Notes under the pieces: model-generated | What the model saw: the letters and a program-made list of their open reading frames with translations, nothing else | Database searches by the model: none | Told to the model about the DNA's origin: nothing | Position numbers and translations under genes: made by a program | DNA from: JAPOXR01 sp965214695 | Lineage (GTDB): Bacteria > Pseudomonadota > Alphaproteobacteria > Rhodobacterales > Rhodobacteraceae | Assembly: GCA_965214695.1 (NCBI GenBank) | Contig: OZ243967.1 | Location: 1,984,001-2,048,000, forward strand | Direction: 5' to 3' | DNA length: 64,000 bases | Shown: positions 1-8,231 of the stretch, in pieces | Position numbering within the stretch: position 1 is the first letter of the stretch | Layout of the letters: each line of letters starts with the position of its first letter

Positions 1-259
1 TTTCGTATTTCAGCAACTGGCACCTTCGCTGGAAGAACCAGGTTGCAAATCTTGCGAGTTATATGAATGATTACCCACGAATACCCAATGACAGCAGTAT
101 CTTACCATTCTCAACCATTTCTCAAACCCATCAACCGTTCAGCCACTTTCAAAGCCATTTCGTCAATCTCACTCCAATCTGTGTCCCTGTTCTCCGTGCC
201 ATCACTGTCATCATTTGAGATGTCCACTCAGATATCTCGCTGATCGGGTCGGGTAATTT
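1..259. other. AT-rich left flank of the composite transposon; no confident gene
   Basis: This stretch is clearly richer in A and T than most of the window. A short open reading frame on the minus strand (roughly 110-228) would encode an acidic, helical-looking tail ending in RLMGLRNG, and a plus-strand frame is open from 3 to about 218. Neither has a start signal or recognisable family. They may be remnants of genes cut by the insertion at 260 or by the window edge. No function is assigned. Confidence 0.4.
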
Positions 260-267
260 TTGTTATT
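260..267. repeat. 8-bp target-site duplication, left copy
   Basis: The octamer TTGTTATT directly abuts the left inverted repeat of the first ISXO2-like element. The same octamer directly follows the right inverted repeat of the second element at 9252-9259. Eight-base duplications are typical of IS1595-family insertions. The inner flanks (1291-1298 TGGCTCAA and 8224-8231 TTTGGCTT) do not match, so the duplication belongs to the whole block and not to either single IS. Confidence 0.85.
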
Positions 268-1290
268 GGCTCAGTTTACAAATCGTATGCGTTCATGATA
301 TATTCCTGCACGAAACAGAAGACTACAGATGATGAATCACAAGCAGTTTCAGGCTTGGTTTTCCCGGGTTGACCAACTCAGCACTGCGCAACGCAGGGAA
401 GCCGAGGCAGCGCTCTCTGGAGGTTCGCAGGCGTCGGCCTCGCTGGCCGCGATCGAGGCGGGCGTGGGCGAGGGCCGCCGGTGCCCGCATTGCGACACTC
501 CCGGTGCCATTGCGCCCGATAAGGCGCGGGGTCTGCGTCGGTATCACTGCAAGGATTGCGGGAAGACGTTCAATGCCACGACAGTCACGCTGTTGGCGGG
601 TCTTCACCGCAAGGAGAGATGGCTGGCGTTCGGAACCTATCTCGCGGACAGGGAAACGGTGCGTGCGTCCGCCGGGCGTTGCGGGTTTGCCGTCAACACG
701 GCCTTCCACTGGCAGCACCGGTTCCTCGCTGCCGAAAGCCGGGACCCGCGAAAGCTCGCCGGCATAGTAGAGGCCGACGAAACCTATGTGCTGGAAAGCC
801 GCAAGGGCGAGCGGCACCTTGACCGCAAGGCCTGTCGCCGTGGCGGAAAGGCGAGCAAGCGGGGCCTGTCGGCCGAGCAGGTTCCGGTGCTGGTTGCCGC
901 CGACCGCAGCGGCATTACGGTCAGCGCGGTTCTTCCGGCGGTCAATGCCGATGCCCTGCGAGACGTCATCGAACCGGTCGTGGAGGGGGACATCGTATTG
1001 GTCAGTGATGGCAATAGCGCATTTCCGCCGTGCGCCGCAGCAATGGGCGTTCGCCACGAAGCGCTCAACCCGTCCGCAGGCGAGCGGGTTAGGAACGCCT
1101 TTCACATCCAGACGGTCAACAGTCGGCATGGCCAGTTGAAAGGCTTCCTGAGGCGCTACCGCGGGATCGCGCCAAGTACATCGACAACTACCTGCGGTGG
1201 TTCCAGCAGGTCAAGCTGGACTTCGCCTCGCCTCGCACGTGCCTCGCCAACTCAATCGACAGATCATGCATACGATTTGGAAACTGAGCC
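268..1290 (+). mobile_element. ISXO2-like (IS1595 family) insertion sequence, left copy, frameshifted
   Basis: The element is 1,023 bp long. Its left inverted repeat starts at 268, and its right repeat (1268-1290) has one mismatch to the consensus (G for T at 1280). It carries one transposase gene that is frameshifted near its 3' end. It has no target duplication of its own, which fits a role as the left end of the composite transposon. Confidence 0.85.
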
Positions 1291-1315
1291 TGGCTCAAAG
1301 ATCAAGACCAAGTGA
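329..1315 (+). pseudogene. ISXO2-like transposase, frameshifted near the C-terminus
   Basis: This is an IS1595-family DDE-fold transposase. An N-terminal zinc ribbon (CPHC ... CKDC, about residues 53-78) precedes the catalytic domain. The first two acidic residues are in VEADETYV and LVSDGNSAF. The third catalytic position is Asn in HIQTVNSRHGQLK, with the conserved Lys seven residues later. The protein matches the intact copy at 8292-9248 until RYRGIA. One base is then missing between 1171 and 1172: restoring it gives KYIDNYLRWF and a stop at 1285-1287, the same end as the other copy. As it stands the last roughly 45 residues are out of frame and translation ends at 1315. It is probably weakened or inactive, although the catalytic residues precede the lesion. 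Confidence 0.85.
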
Positions 1316-1357
1316 GTTCTGGAATAATCGAGCTATGTCAATGCGTTGGGATGAATA

Positions 1358-2176
1358 ATGAAACTATCGTTCAACACCTGGGTTTATTCTAGCTTTCCAG
1401 TCTGGGTGCCGGCTTACCCGCTGGAAGAAGTCATCAAGCGGCTTGCCCGTATTGGCTATGACGGCGTTGAAATTGGCGCTGCGGCGCCCCACGCCTATCC
1501 CGATTATCTGACCGATAAACAGCGTAAGGAAGTCCGAAAGATACTGGATGACACTGGAATCGCCTGTTCTTCAATGCTGCCAGCACCCGGCGGTGGCCCC
1601 GGCTTCAACGTGGCGTCTGAAAACCCGTTGGAACGTGCGGCGGCAATCGATCAGTACAAAAAGGTCGCGGATCTGTGTCGCGAATGGGGTGCGCCGACAT
1701 TGATGTATGTCGCGGGATGGCAGGTATTTGGCACATCCCGAAACCAGGCTTGGGAATGGTCTGCCAAAGCCCTTGACGAAATCGCCGCTTATGCAAACGA
1801 CTTGGCAATCGCGGTAGAGCCGACATCGGCGGACAGCAATTTGATTGATAGCTGCGATGATGTCATCAATCTGATGGATGAAGTCGGTCGTCCGAACGTC
1901 GGAGCGATGTTCGACACCTATCACACGCTTTATCGCAATGAGGTGCCGACGGATTATGTCTATCGCCTTGGTAGCCGTCTGAAGCACGTCCATCTGGCGG
2001 ACGTAAATCGGGATCCGCCTGGCAGCGGCATCGTCGACTATGTGTCGCTGGTACAGGCGCTGCGTGACGTCGAATACGACGGATACCTGGCGATGGAAAT
2101 AGGCTTCAACCGCCGAAATGTTGAACCCGATGACATCGCAAGACGAGCGCTGAATAACATGAAATCAATACTCTGA
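1358..2176 (+). CDS. Sugar epimerase/isomerase of the xylose-isomerase-like TIM-barrel family
   Basis: The 272-residue protein has the AP-endonuclease-2/xylose-isomerase-like TIM-barrel layout found in D-tagatose/psicose 3-epimerases, hydroxypyruvate isomerases and fructoselysine epimerases. Expected metal ligands are visible: Glu154 (AVEPT), Asp186 with His189 (FDTYH), His212 (KHVHLAD) and Glu247 (AMEIGF). These enzymes move a keto group or invert a carbinol carbon next to it, using a divalent metal. It is cytoplasmic, since no signal peptide is seen. It is the first cargo gene, about 70 bp inside the left IS, with a GGGA-type ribosome site before the ATG. With the linked dehydrogenase and ABC importer it probably catalyses a first step on an imported sugar or polyol. 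The substrate cannot be read from the sequence. Confidence 0.85.
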   Translation: MKLSFNTWVYSSFPVWVPAYPLEEVIKRLARIGYDGVEIGAAAPHAYPDYLTDKQRKEVRKILDDTGIACSSMLPAPGGGPGFNVASENPLERAAAIDQYKKVADLCREWGAPTLMYVAGWQVFGTSRNQAWEWSAKALDEIAAYANDLAIAVEPTSADSNLIDSCDDVINLMDEVGRPNVGAMFDTYHTLYRNEVPTDYVYRLGSRLKHVHLADVNRDPPGSGIVDYVSLVQALRDVEYDGYLAMEIGFNRRNVEPDDIARRALNNMKSIL

Positions 2177-2234
2177 GTTCAATGGCCCGTCGCCGATGAA
2201 GCGAACGGGCAAACACAAAGCAAGGGAGAAGAAA

Positions 2235-3518
2235 ATGCAACGTTTAATATCAATTGTTGTGGGCGCAATTTTAGCTGCAGGCAGTGCCGCCGCCGAAACT
2301 GCGATCACGCAATGGGACCAATTTTCCCAATCAGGCATCACCGCAGCCGGTCCGGCAATGGATGAGTTGATCGCGACATGCAAACCGGCACTGGATGGGG
2401 TTTCGGTATTGCGCACCGTTGCACCCTCCATTGGTATTCGCGACAGCTATCGTCTGGCTGTATCGGCCGGAAAAACCCCGGATCTGGCTTACACTTGGCC
2501 TGCGGCTTCGGTGCTAGCTGGATACGCGCGTGTCGGTGCGTTGGCAAAGCTGGACAAATACTATGACCAATATGGCTGGCAACAGGTAAACGAGTTCTAC
2601 AAGGGCAGAAATTCGTATGACGGCCATATCTATGCTGTTCCGATGGAGCAGGATCTGATGGGTGTTTACTTCAACCGGGACCTGTTCGCAGAAAAAGGTA
2701 TATCAGTTCCAACCACCTATGCAGAATTTCAGGCAGCCGCCGAAGCCTTCAAGGCTGATGGTATTGTGCCTGTATCCTTTGGCAATCGTGACCGTTGGCC
2801 CGCGACCAACACGTTTTCGCTTATTCTTGGCCTGACGGTTGGCCTGCAAGCCGAACAGGACGTATTTTTTGGCGACACACCATGGACCAACGCGGGGTTC
2901 AAACAAGCTGCCGAGAATTTCCAAGCCTGGGCGAATGATGGATATTTTCCGCGTGGCTTCAATGGGATCGGCTATGACGAGGCGAATGCGCTGTTTCTGT
3001 CGGGACGCGCCGCAATGACCATCACCGGCACCTGGGTCTTGCAGGACATGATCCGAGGTGCTGATAAGTTCGACATGGGCGTCTTTATGATGCCGCCAAT
3101 GGCGGACGGTGTGGCTGCCGGCACCATGTGGGGCGAAGGCTCGCAATGGCAGCTATCTTCGACGACCAGCGCAGAAGGTCAGGACGCAGCCGCCGCCTAT
3201 CTGAATTGCCTGCTAAGTTCCGAAAGCCGCAAGGTCTGGGTGCAGAAAGGGCATACCGTGACCATCGGCACGACAACGGAGGAACTTGCGGAATGGGGGG
3301 CGGATCCGGTCGTGCAAGAGTTCTTTGAAGGTGGCCTCGCGACAGCAGAAACCAACTTTTACGATCTGCACACGACCCTGCCCGAAAGCGTAACGCAGGT
3401 CCTATATCCAGAACTGCAAAGACTCGTGGGTGGCGAAGCTTCGGCGGACGAGTTCCTAGAGACCATGCAGGCCGCATGGGAAGTCGCGATTGCCAATGGC
3501 GAGCGCTGGATTCCTTAG
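2235..3518 (+). CDS. ABC transporter sugar-binding protein (extracellular solute-binding family 1)
   Basis: This is a periplasmic receptor for a carbohydrate ABC importer, 427 residues from the chosen ATG. That start follows a GGGAG ribosome site and begins a clear signal peptide (MQRLISIVVGAILAAGSAAA). An in-frame ATG at 2196 would put a charged tail before it and is rejected. There is no lipobox cysteine, so a soluble periplasmic protein is expected. The body has the family-1/UgpB-MalE pattern: VPMEQDLMGVYFNRDLF near the middle, FLSGRAAMTITGTW in the second lobe and a Trp-rich C-terminus. It is followed by a strong hairpin and then by an IS remnant that now separates it from its permease genes. 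The ligand is unknown. Confidence 0.9.
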   Translation: MQRLISIVVGAILAAGSAAAETAITQWDQFSQSGITAAGPAMDELIATCKPALDGVSVLRTVAPSIGIRDSYRLAVSAGKTPDLAYTWPAASVLAGYARVGALAKLDKYYDQYGWQQVNEFYKGRNSYDGHIYAVPMEQDLMGVYFNRDLFAEKGISVPTTYAEFQAAAEAFKADGIVPVSFGNRDRWPATNTFSLILGLTVGLQAEQDVFFGDTPWTNAGFKQAAENFQAWANDGYFPRGFNGIGYDEANALFLSGRAAMTITGTWVLQDMIRGADKFDMGVFMMPPMADGVAAGTMWGEGSQWQLSSTTSAEGQDAAAAYLNCLLSSESRKVWVQKGHTVTIGTTTEELAEWGADPVVQEFFEGGLATAETNFYDLHTTLPESVTQVLYPELQRLVGGEASADEFLETMQAAWEVAIANGERWIP

Positions 3519-3538
3519 AACTTAATAATCGTCTGGAT

Positions 3539-3563
3539 TGGCGGGCCCATCATGGGCCCGCCA
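3539..3563 (+). terminator. Perfect 11-bp hairpin after the binding-protein gene
   Basis: TGGCGGGCCCA, a TCA loop and TGGGCCCGCCA form an uninterrupted 11-bp stem starting 20 bp after the binding-protein stop codon. No T-run follows, so it may protect the 3' end of the binding-protein message and attenuate read-through, as in other sugar ABC operons, more than act as a classical intrinsic terminator. Confidence 0.65.
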
Positions 3564-3565
3564 CG

Positions 3566-4338
3566 TTAGGCCGTGGGTTCAATTGACTGGTCTGCGATCC
3601 TGCGGAGCAGAAAGCGGCTGATGGCCAGGCGCACGGCGGACAGGAAGTTGCGAGCCGTCTTGTCATAACGCGTGGCGACCCGGCGGAACTCCTTGATCCG
3701 ACCGAAAAAACGCTCGACAAGTTTGCGCGTCTTGTAGGTCTCGCGATCAAGTGACCGTGGCGACTTCCGGTTGGATTTCGATGGAATGACCGCGGTTGCT
3801 CCCGCTGTCTCGATCAGGCGGAGCATGGCATCGGTGTCGTAGGCCTCATCACCGACCACGATTTCGTCTTGCCCCAGGTCGGCAAGAAGTGCCTCCGTCT
3901 GCGTGCAGTCGGCTGCCTGGCCCCGGGGTTAGGAACACGGTCTTCACCATCGCGTTGCCATCAATTGCGGACCCGTATCGACGAGGACTCCACCATGCGC
4001 AGACGAACCGAGCCGCTCGAGCCGTCATCATTCCCGTCGTCATCGTCCACAAACCTTCGTAGCTTCGTCATAATCGACGTCCAGATACCGTTCTTGCTCC
4101 ACCGGTTGTGGCGGTTGTAGCAGGTCGTGTACGGCCCGTAACGCTCCGGGAGGACGCGCCAGGGCGTGCCGGTGCGCAGCACAAAGAAAATACCGTCCAT
4201 CACCCTTCGATCATGAACCCGTTCCGGGCCCTGTTGCTTATGGGGAAGTACCGAGTGGAGAATTTTCCACTCCGCGTCGCTCATGTCGTGCCGGTCACCC
4301 CCCCCATGCCTCAAACTCCTGTGGATTGTTTTCGGCAA
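3566..4338 (-). pseudogene. IS5-family (IS427-like) transposase, broken by frameshifts and internal loss
   Basis: Two separated pieces of one transposase lie on the minus strand. The N-terminal piece (4338 down to 3961) has the IS427-group start: MSDAEWKILHSVLP, then RRVMDGIFFVLRTGTPWR and YGPYTTCYNRHNRW. The C-terminal piece (3859 down to 3566) has VGDEAYDTDAM, the IPSKSNRK segment, LVERFFGRIKEFRR and VATRYDKTARNFLSAV. Between them the frame changes and the usual segment that links the VRVH motif to the first catalytic Asp is shortened and scrambled. IS427-type elements often use a programmed frameshift, but the missing middle argues for decay. The gene cannot make a full transposase. Confidence 0.85.
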
Positions 4339-4384
4339 AAGTGACAGAAGATGCCAACAAGGTCACATATTTGGGTACATGCCC
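3569..4384 (-). mobile_element. IS427-like insertion sequence remnant inside the sugar operon
   Basis: The element enclosing the broken transposase is tentatively bounded by GGCCGTGGGTTCAA at 3569 and the complement of GGGCATGTACCCAAA ending at 4384. These share about 9 of 16 bases. TA occurs on both sides (3567-3568 and 4385-4386), as expected for IS427-group insertions. The repeats are weak, so the boundaries are approximate. It lies between the binding-protein hairpin and the first permease and would place the permease genes far from the operon promoter. Confidence 0.6.
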
Positions 4385-4402
4385 TAGTATCTGGAGCCAA
4401 CA

Positions 4403-5260
4403 ATTCCGACCCGGTCCGCATATCTGTTCCTGTTACCAGCTTTGTTGCTCTACTTGACATTTGTCGCCATCCCCATCTTGCAGATTGTCTATTTCAGCTT
4501 CTTTAACTGGGACAACGGGATCAGGGGTGGTTTCGTCGGCATGGATAATTTTGCGCGACTAGGCGGCGACAGGGTCTTCTTGGCAGCCCTTGGGCATAAT
4601 GCAATTTGGGTAATTCTGACCCTCGCATTCCCGCTGATGGCTGGTCTGTTGCTGGCGGCAATTCTGGCGGAAAGAAGGAATAACACCAGACGGTGGCTTG
4701 GGGCGATCTACTTCATGCCACGTACTATTCCGCTGGTGGTTGCCGGGATCATCTGGGGCTGGATCTATAACCCGCTGTTTGGGCTATTGAACTACATCTT
4801 GGATGGAGTCGGGCTGGGGTTCATGGCAGGTGCTTGGCTTGCCGAACCCAGCTCGGCATTGCTGTCACTGAACGTCGTTGGGGCGTGGACGTTCTTTGGA
4901 TTTTGCGTCGTAATCTTTCTGGCAGCCATACAGTCGATTGACCCGTCACTCTACGAGGCTGCCGAAATTGATGGCGCAAGGTGGTGGCGAAGATTCCGCG
5001 ACATAACCGTGCCGCTGTTGAAAAACTCAACGCTGTTCCTGGGGCTGTACGCTGCGATCGAAGCGATGCGTTTCTTTGATCTAATCTGGGTAACGACGCA
5101 AGGTGGGCCGGGATACTCAACAGAAGTCTTGACCACACATATTTACAAAACATTCTTTCTTGTCGGCGATTTTGGCTACGCCGCCGTTCTTTCAGTCGTC
5201 TTGCTGATCATCGTCCTAAGCTTGTCTTCGATAACCTTCTGGCTGCTGAAATCGAAATGA
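4403..5260 (+). CDS. Sugar ABC transporter permease (MalF/UgpA type), apparently without an ATG start
   Basis: This inner-membrane permease has six predicted membrane segments and the ATPase-contacting loop EAAEIDGARWWRRFRDITVP near the C-terminal third. Family N-termini normally include the stretch seen here as RSAYLFLLPALLLYL, which lies upstream of the first TTG (4442). The reading frame is open only from the TAG at 4385-4387. The best-placed start is therefore ATT at 4403, six bases after GGAG at 4393-4396, giving 285 residues. CTG codons at 4391 and 4424 or TTG at 4442 are alternatives. A mutated ATG or altered translation after the adjacent IS insertion is possible. The stop overlaps the next permease by ATGA. 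Confidence 0.8.
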   Translation: MPTRSAYLFLLPALLLYLTFVAIPILQIVYFSFFNWDNGIRGGFVGMDNFARLGGDRVFLAALGHNAIWVILTLAFPLMAGLLLAAILAERRNNTRRWLGAIYFMPRTIPLVVAGIIWGWIYNPLFGLLNYILDGVGLGFMAGAWLAEPSSALLSLNVVGAWTFFGFCVVIFLAAIQSIDPSLYEAAEIDGARWWRRFRDITVPLLKNSTLFLGLYAAIEAMRFFDLIWVTTQGGPGYSTEVLTTHIYKTFFLVGDFGYAAVLSVVLLIIVLSLSSITFWLLKSK

Positions 5261-6075
5261 GCAATCTGTCCAGACATATTCAGACTGTGGTCTTGGTTGT
5301 CTTTGCCATCTACGCGTTGGCACCGGTATATCTGGTCCTTCTGGCATCCATGCGCAGCGAGGCGGATTTGTTTTCCGGTCCACTGTCCGTGCCGTGGCCG
5401 ATCAATATCGAAAACTATCAACGGGTTTGGCAAGAATCCGGTTTCTCGGTGTTTTTCCTGAATTCACTGAAAATTTCAGCCTCGGTGACAGTTCTGGTTG
5501 TTCTGAGCGCGCCGTTGGCCGGATTTGCGTTTGCCAAGATGCAGTTCAAGGGGCGCGAGGCATTGTTCGCCCTGTTTTTGGCCGGGCTTGTGGTGCCAGC
5601 ACCGTCAATCATCGTCGCGCTATACGGCAACCTTCAGGCCTTGGGGATGATCGATTCACATCTTGGGGTGATCCTGCCGCAGGCTGCCTTGTTGATGCCG
5701 TTCTCGGTCTTCTTGATGCGGACAGTCATGCAGGACGTGCCGGACGAACTGATCGAAGCATCAGTAATGGATGGGGCGACATTATTTCAGACATTTCTTC
5801 GCGTTGTCGTGCCGGTTGTCCGCCCTGGTCTGATGTCGCTCATTCTGATTGTTTTCCTGTTTTCATGGCAGGAATATCTGCTGCCGCTCGTGGTGCTGCA
5901 AACGGAAAGCCTGAAACCGCTCACCGTGGGTGCGGCAAGTTTGCAGGGTCGATACGGCGTCGATTACGGCGGTATTGCTGCTGCCGGTCTGATTGCATTT
6001 GCACCACTTGTCGCGCTGTTCCTAGTCATGCAACGCTCTTTTGTTCGCGGGATATCGGCCGGAGCCGTCAAATGA
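5257..6075 (+). CDS. Sugar ABC transporter permease (MalG/UgpE type)
   Basis: This is the second inner-membrane permease, 272 residues, with about six hydrophobic segments. The coupling-helix motif EASVMDGATLFQTFLRVVVP sits near residue 170, and the C-terminus ends with a long helix and GISAGAVK. It pairs with the upstream permease to form the translocation channel. Its ATG overlaps the upstream stop (ATGA), so the two are translationally coupled. Family membership is clear; the sugar is unknown. Confidence 0.92.
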   Translation: MSNLSRHIQTVVLVVFAIYALAPVYLVLLASMRSEADLFSGPLSVPWPINIENYQRVWQESGFSVFFLNSLKISASVTVLVVLSAPLAGFAFAKMQFKGREALFALFLAGLVVPAPSIIVALYGNLQALGMIDSHLGVILPQAALLMPFSVFLMRTVMQDVPDELIEASVMDGATLFQTFLRVVVPVVRPGLMSLILIVFLFSWQEYLLPLVVLQTESLKPLTVGAASLQGRYGVDYGGIAAAGLIAFAPLVALFLVMQRSFVRGISAGAVK

Positions 6076-6106
6076 ATCCCAACTTAACAAAATTGGAGAA
6101 TACCCA

Positions 6107-7138
6107 ATGGAAAAAATGACAGCGGTCTACCTGCCCGGAAACAAACAAGTCGATATTCGTACCACAGTCGTGCCAGAGCCGGGACCGGATGAAGTTCTGG
6201 TTGAAGTCAAGGCGTCATGCATTTGCCGGTCTGATCTGTCGTTGTACTATGGCAATGCGGTAATCAGTGGCGGAGATTCTGATCAATTCATTTGCGGCCA
6301 CGAGCCTTCCGGAACTGTTGTCAAGACAGGTGAAGCAGTCGCCGAGTTTTCGGAAGGAGACAATGTCGCCGTCTACCTGGCCGTAGGCTGCGGGGTTTGT
6401 CACCATTGCCGCACGGGTCACAATTATCTCTGTGCCAAGTGGAAGTGCCTTGGTTTCACGATGGATGGTGGCAATGCCGAATTCCTGCTCGTTCCCGCCC
6501 GAAATTTGCTGAAAACGCCCAAGGGAATGTCTCATCTGGCGGCGGCGATATCGACGGATGCGTTTGGCACCCTGTTTTCGGCTTGTCGCAAGGTCGGAGT
6601 GAACGGGCTAACTGCGATCGGGATTTGGGGACTTGGCCCAATGGGGGCGGCCGGTACGATGGCCGCAAAGGCAATGGGCGGGAACGTCGTGGCGCTGGAC
6701 CCGGTTGCGGAGCGCCGTGAATTTGCCAAGGGGTTAGGGGCAGATCTGGTGTTGGACCCAAATGCGCCTGATGCTTTGGATCAGATCAGGGAATTTTCGG
6801 GTGGAGAAGGCCTGAACGGGGCAATTGACTGTTCCGGCAGCCCTCAGGCGCACAATATGGCGCTGGAAGCGGCCGCACCGATGGCGCGTCTGGCGCTGAT
6901 TGGCGAAGGTCAGGAAACCAACATCAAGACGTCAAATCATATGATCCGCAAGCAGCTGACAGTGTTCGGGTCCTGGTATTTCAGCATCAACGAATATGAG
7001 GACATACTCAGCTTGATCAAAAGCCATAACATTGATCTGGAACGCTTGGCGACCCACACGTTTGATCTGAAGGATGCCGACAAAGCGTTTCGCATGTTTG
7101 ACAATCGCGAGACGGAAAAAGCCGTCTTTGTGCGTTAG
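6107..7138 (+). CDS. Zinc-dependent medium-chain alcohol/polyol dehydrogenase
   Basis: The 343-residue MDR-family dehydrogenase has the catalytic zinc site at Cys40 and His65-Glu66 (CGHEPSG). The structural zinc lobe is Cys95, Cys98, Cys101 and Cys109. A Rossmann motif, GLGPMGAAG, follows. The layout matches sorbitol, threonine and related NAD(P)-dependent dehydrogenases, which oxidise a secondary alcohol to a ketone. The start at 6107 follows GGAG at 6095-6098 at good spacing; an in-frame ATG 66 bases upstream lies inside the permease gene and is rejected. Its place between permease and ATPase genes suggests it acts on the imported carbohydrate, giving or using the keto form handled by the TIM-barrel epimerase. 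The substrate is inferred only as a sugar or polyol. Confidence 0.88.
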   Translation: MEKMTAVYLPGNKQVDIRTTVVPEPGPDEVLVEVKASCICRSDLSLYYGNAVISGGDSDQFICGHEPSGTVVKTGEAVAEFSEGDNVAVYLAVGCGVCHHCRTGHNYLCAKWKCLGFTMDGGNAEFLLVPARNLLKTPKGMSHLAAAISTDAFGTLFSACRKVGVNGLTAIGIWGLGPMGAAGTMAAKAMGGNVVALDPVAERREFAKGLGADLVLDPNAPDALDQIREFSGGEGLNGAIDCSGSPQAHNMALEAAAPMARLALIGEGQETNIKTSNHMIRKQLTVFGSWYFSINEYEDILSLIKSHNIDLERLATHTFDLKDADKAFRMFDNRETEKAVFVR

Positions 7139-7148
7139 GGGCAATGCG

Positions 7149-8195
7149 GTGTCTGAAATTAGGATCGACAATCTGTGCAAATGCTTCGGTGATGTCGAGG
7201 TTCTGAAAAATATAAATCTCGACATCAAGTCGGGCGAGTTTGTTGTTTTCGTAGGTCCGTCGGGATGCGGAAAATCGACGTTGCTGCGGTCAATTTCCGG
7301 GTTGGAGACAATTACTTCTGGCACAGTGGAAATTGACGGTCGCCAGATGAATAATGTTCGTCCGTCCGAGCGCGGGATCGCGATGGTTTTTCAGACATAT
7401 GCGCTCTATCCACACATGACGGTTGCGCGGAATATGGAGTATTCGCTGCGGCTCAATAGGACGCCAAAGGCAAAGCGGGAACGTCTGGTGCAAGACGCGG
7501 CCAAAATGTTGCATCTTGAGGACTATCTGGATCGATTGCCAAAAGAGTTGTCGGGCGGGCAGCGACAGCGGGTCGCCATTGGTCGCGCAATCGTCCGTGA
7601 TCCCAAAGTCTTCTTGTTCGATGAACCATTATCTAATCTGGACGCTGCGCTGCGCCTTAAAATGCGGCTTGAAATCTCTAGGCTGAGTTCGGACTTGCCG
7701 GACACAACGATGATTTATGTGACCCATGATCAGATCGAAGCGATGACTATGGCCGACCGCATTGTCGTTCTCAAGGACGGTGTGATCCAACAGGTTGGCA
7801 CCCCTCTGGAATTGTATGAGAATCCAAATTCCCTGTTCGTGGCTCAGTTTATCGGGTCGCCTAAGATGAATATATTGACGGGCCGCCACGCCGAAAAATT
7901 TGCGGCTCATTTCGTCGGGGTGCGCCCGGAGCATCTGAGTGTTGTCGAAGATGGGATATGGTCCGGTTCGCTGATTCATGCCGAGAATCTAGGCGCGGAC
8001 AGTTTTTTGTATTTGGATATTGGCGAAGAAGAGCCGCTGGCGATCCGTTTGTCCGGGAGCGTCACATTTGAGCCGGAGACTGTGCTTTCGGTTGCCCCGG
8101 TCGCGAACAATATTCACCTGTTTGATGACTTCGGCCAACTGGTGGCGCCTCCGGAAAATGCGATTGATATTGGTGCAGGCATTCAAAGTGATTGA
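7149..8195 (+). CDS. Sugar ABC transporter ATP-binding protein (MalK/UgpC type)
   Basis: This is the ATPase of the importer, 348 residues. Walker A is GPSGCGKST (from residue 36), the Q-loop glutamine is Gln82, the signature LSGGQ is at 134-138, Walker B is VFLFDEP near 155 and the switch histidine is His193. A C-terminal OB/TOBE-like domain contains VGVRPEHLSV, as in MalK and UgpC. GTG at 7149 is chosen because AGGGG lies seven bases upstream and the protein then begins at the family position (SEIRIDNLCKCFG). The longer frame from 7074 runs through the dehydrogenase gene. It completes the transport set begun at 2235 and ends 36 bp before the right IS. Confidence 0.92.
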   Translation: MSEIRIDNLCKCFGDVEVLKNINLDIKSGEFVVFVGPSGCGKSTLLRSISGLETITSGTVEIDGRQMNNVRPSERGIAMVFQTYALYPHMTVARNMEYSLRLNRTPKAKRERLVQDAAKMLHLEDYLDRLPKELSGGQRQRVAIGRAIVRDPKVFLFDEPLSNLDAALRLKMRLEISRLSSDLPDTTMIYVTHDQIEAMTMADRIVVLKDGVIQQVGTPLELYENPNSLFVAQFIGSPKMNILTGRHAEKFAAHFVGVRPEHLSVVEDGIWSGSLIHAENLGADSFLYLDIGEEEPLAIRLSGSVTFEPETVLSVAPVANNIHLFDDFGQLVAPPENAIDIGAGIQSD

Positions 8196-8231
8196 GGTTG
8201 GTCGGGAAAGGTCGGTGATCTTTTTTGGCTT

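Noticed and set aside
323..1129. 268-residue minus-strand frame over the left IS, and a matching 299-residue frame over the right IS (8268-9167)
   Set aside because: Both mirror the transposase genes on the other strand. Conservation between the two is explained by the transposase coding sequence.
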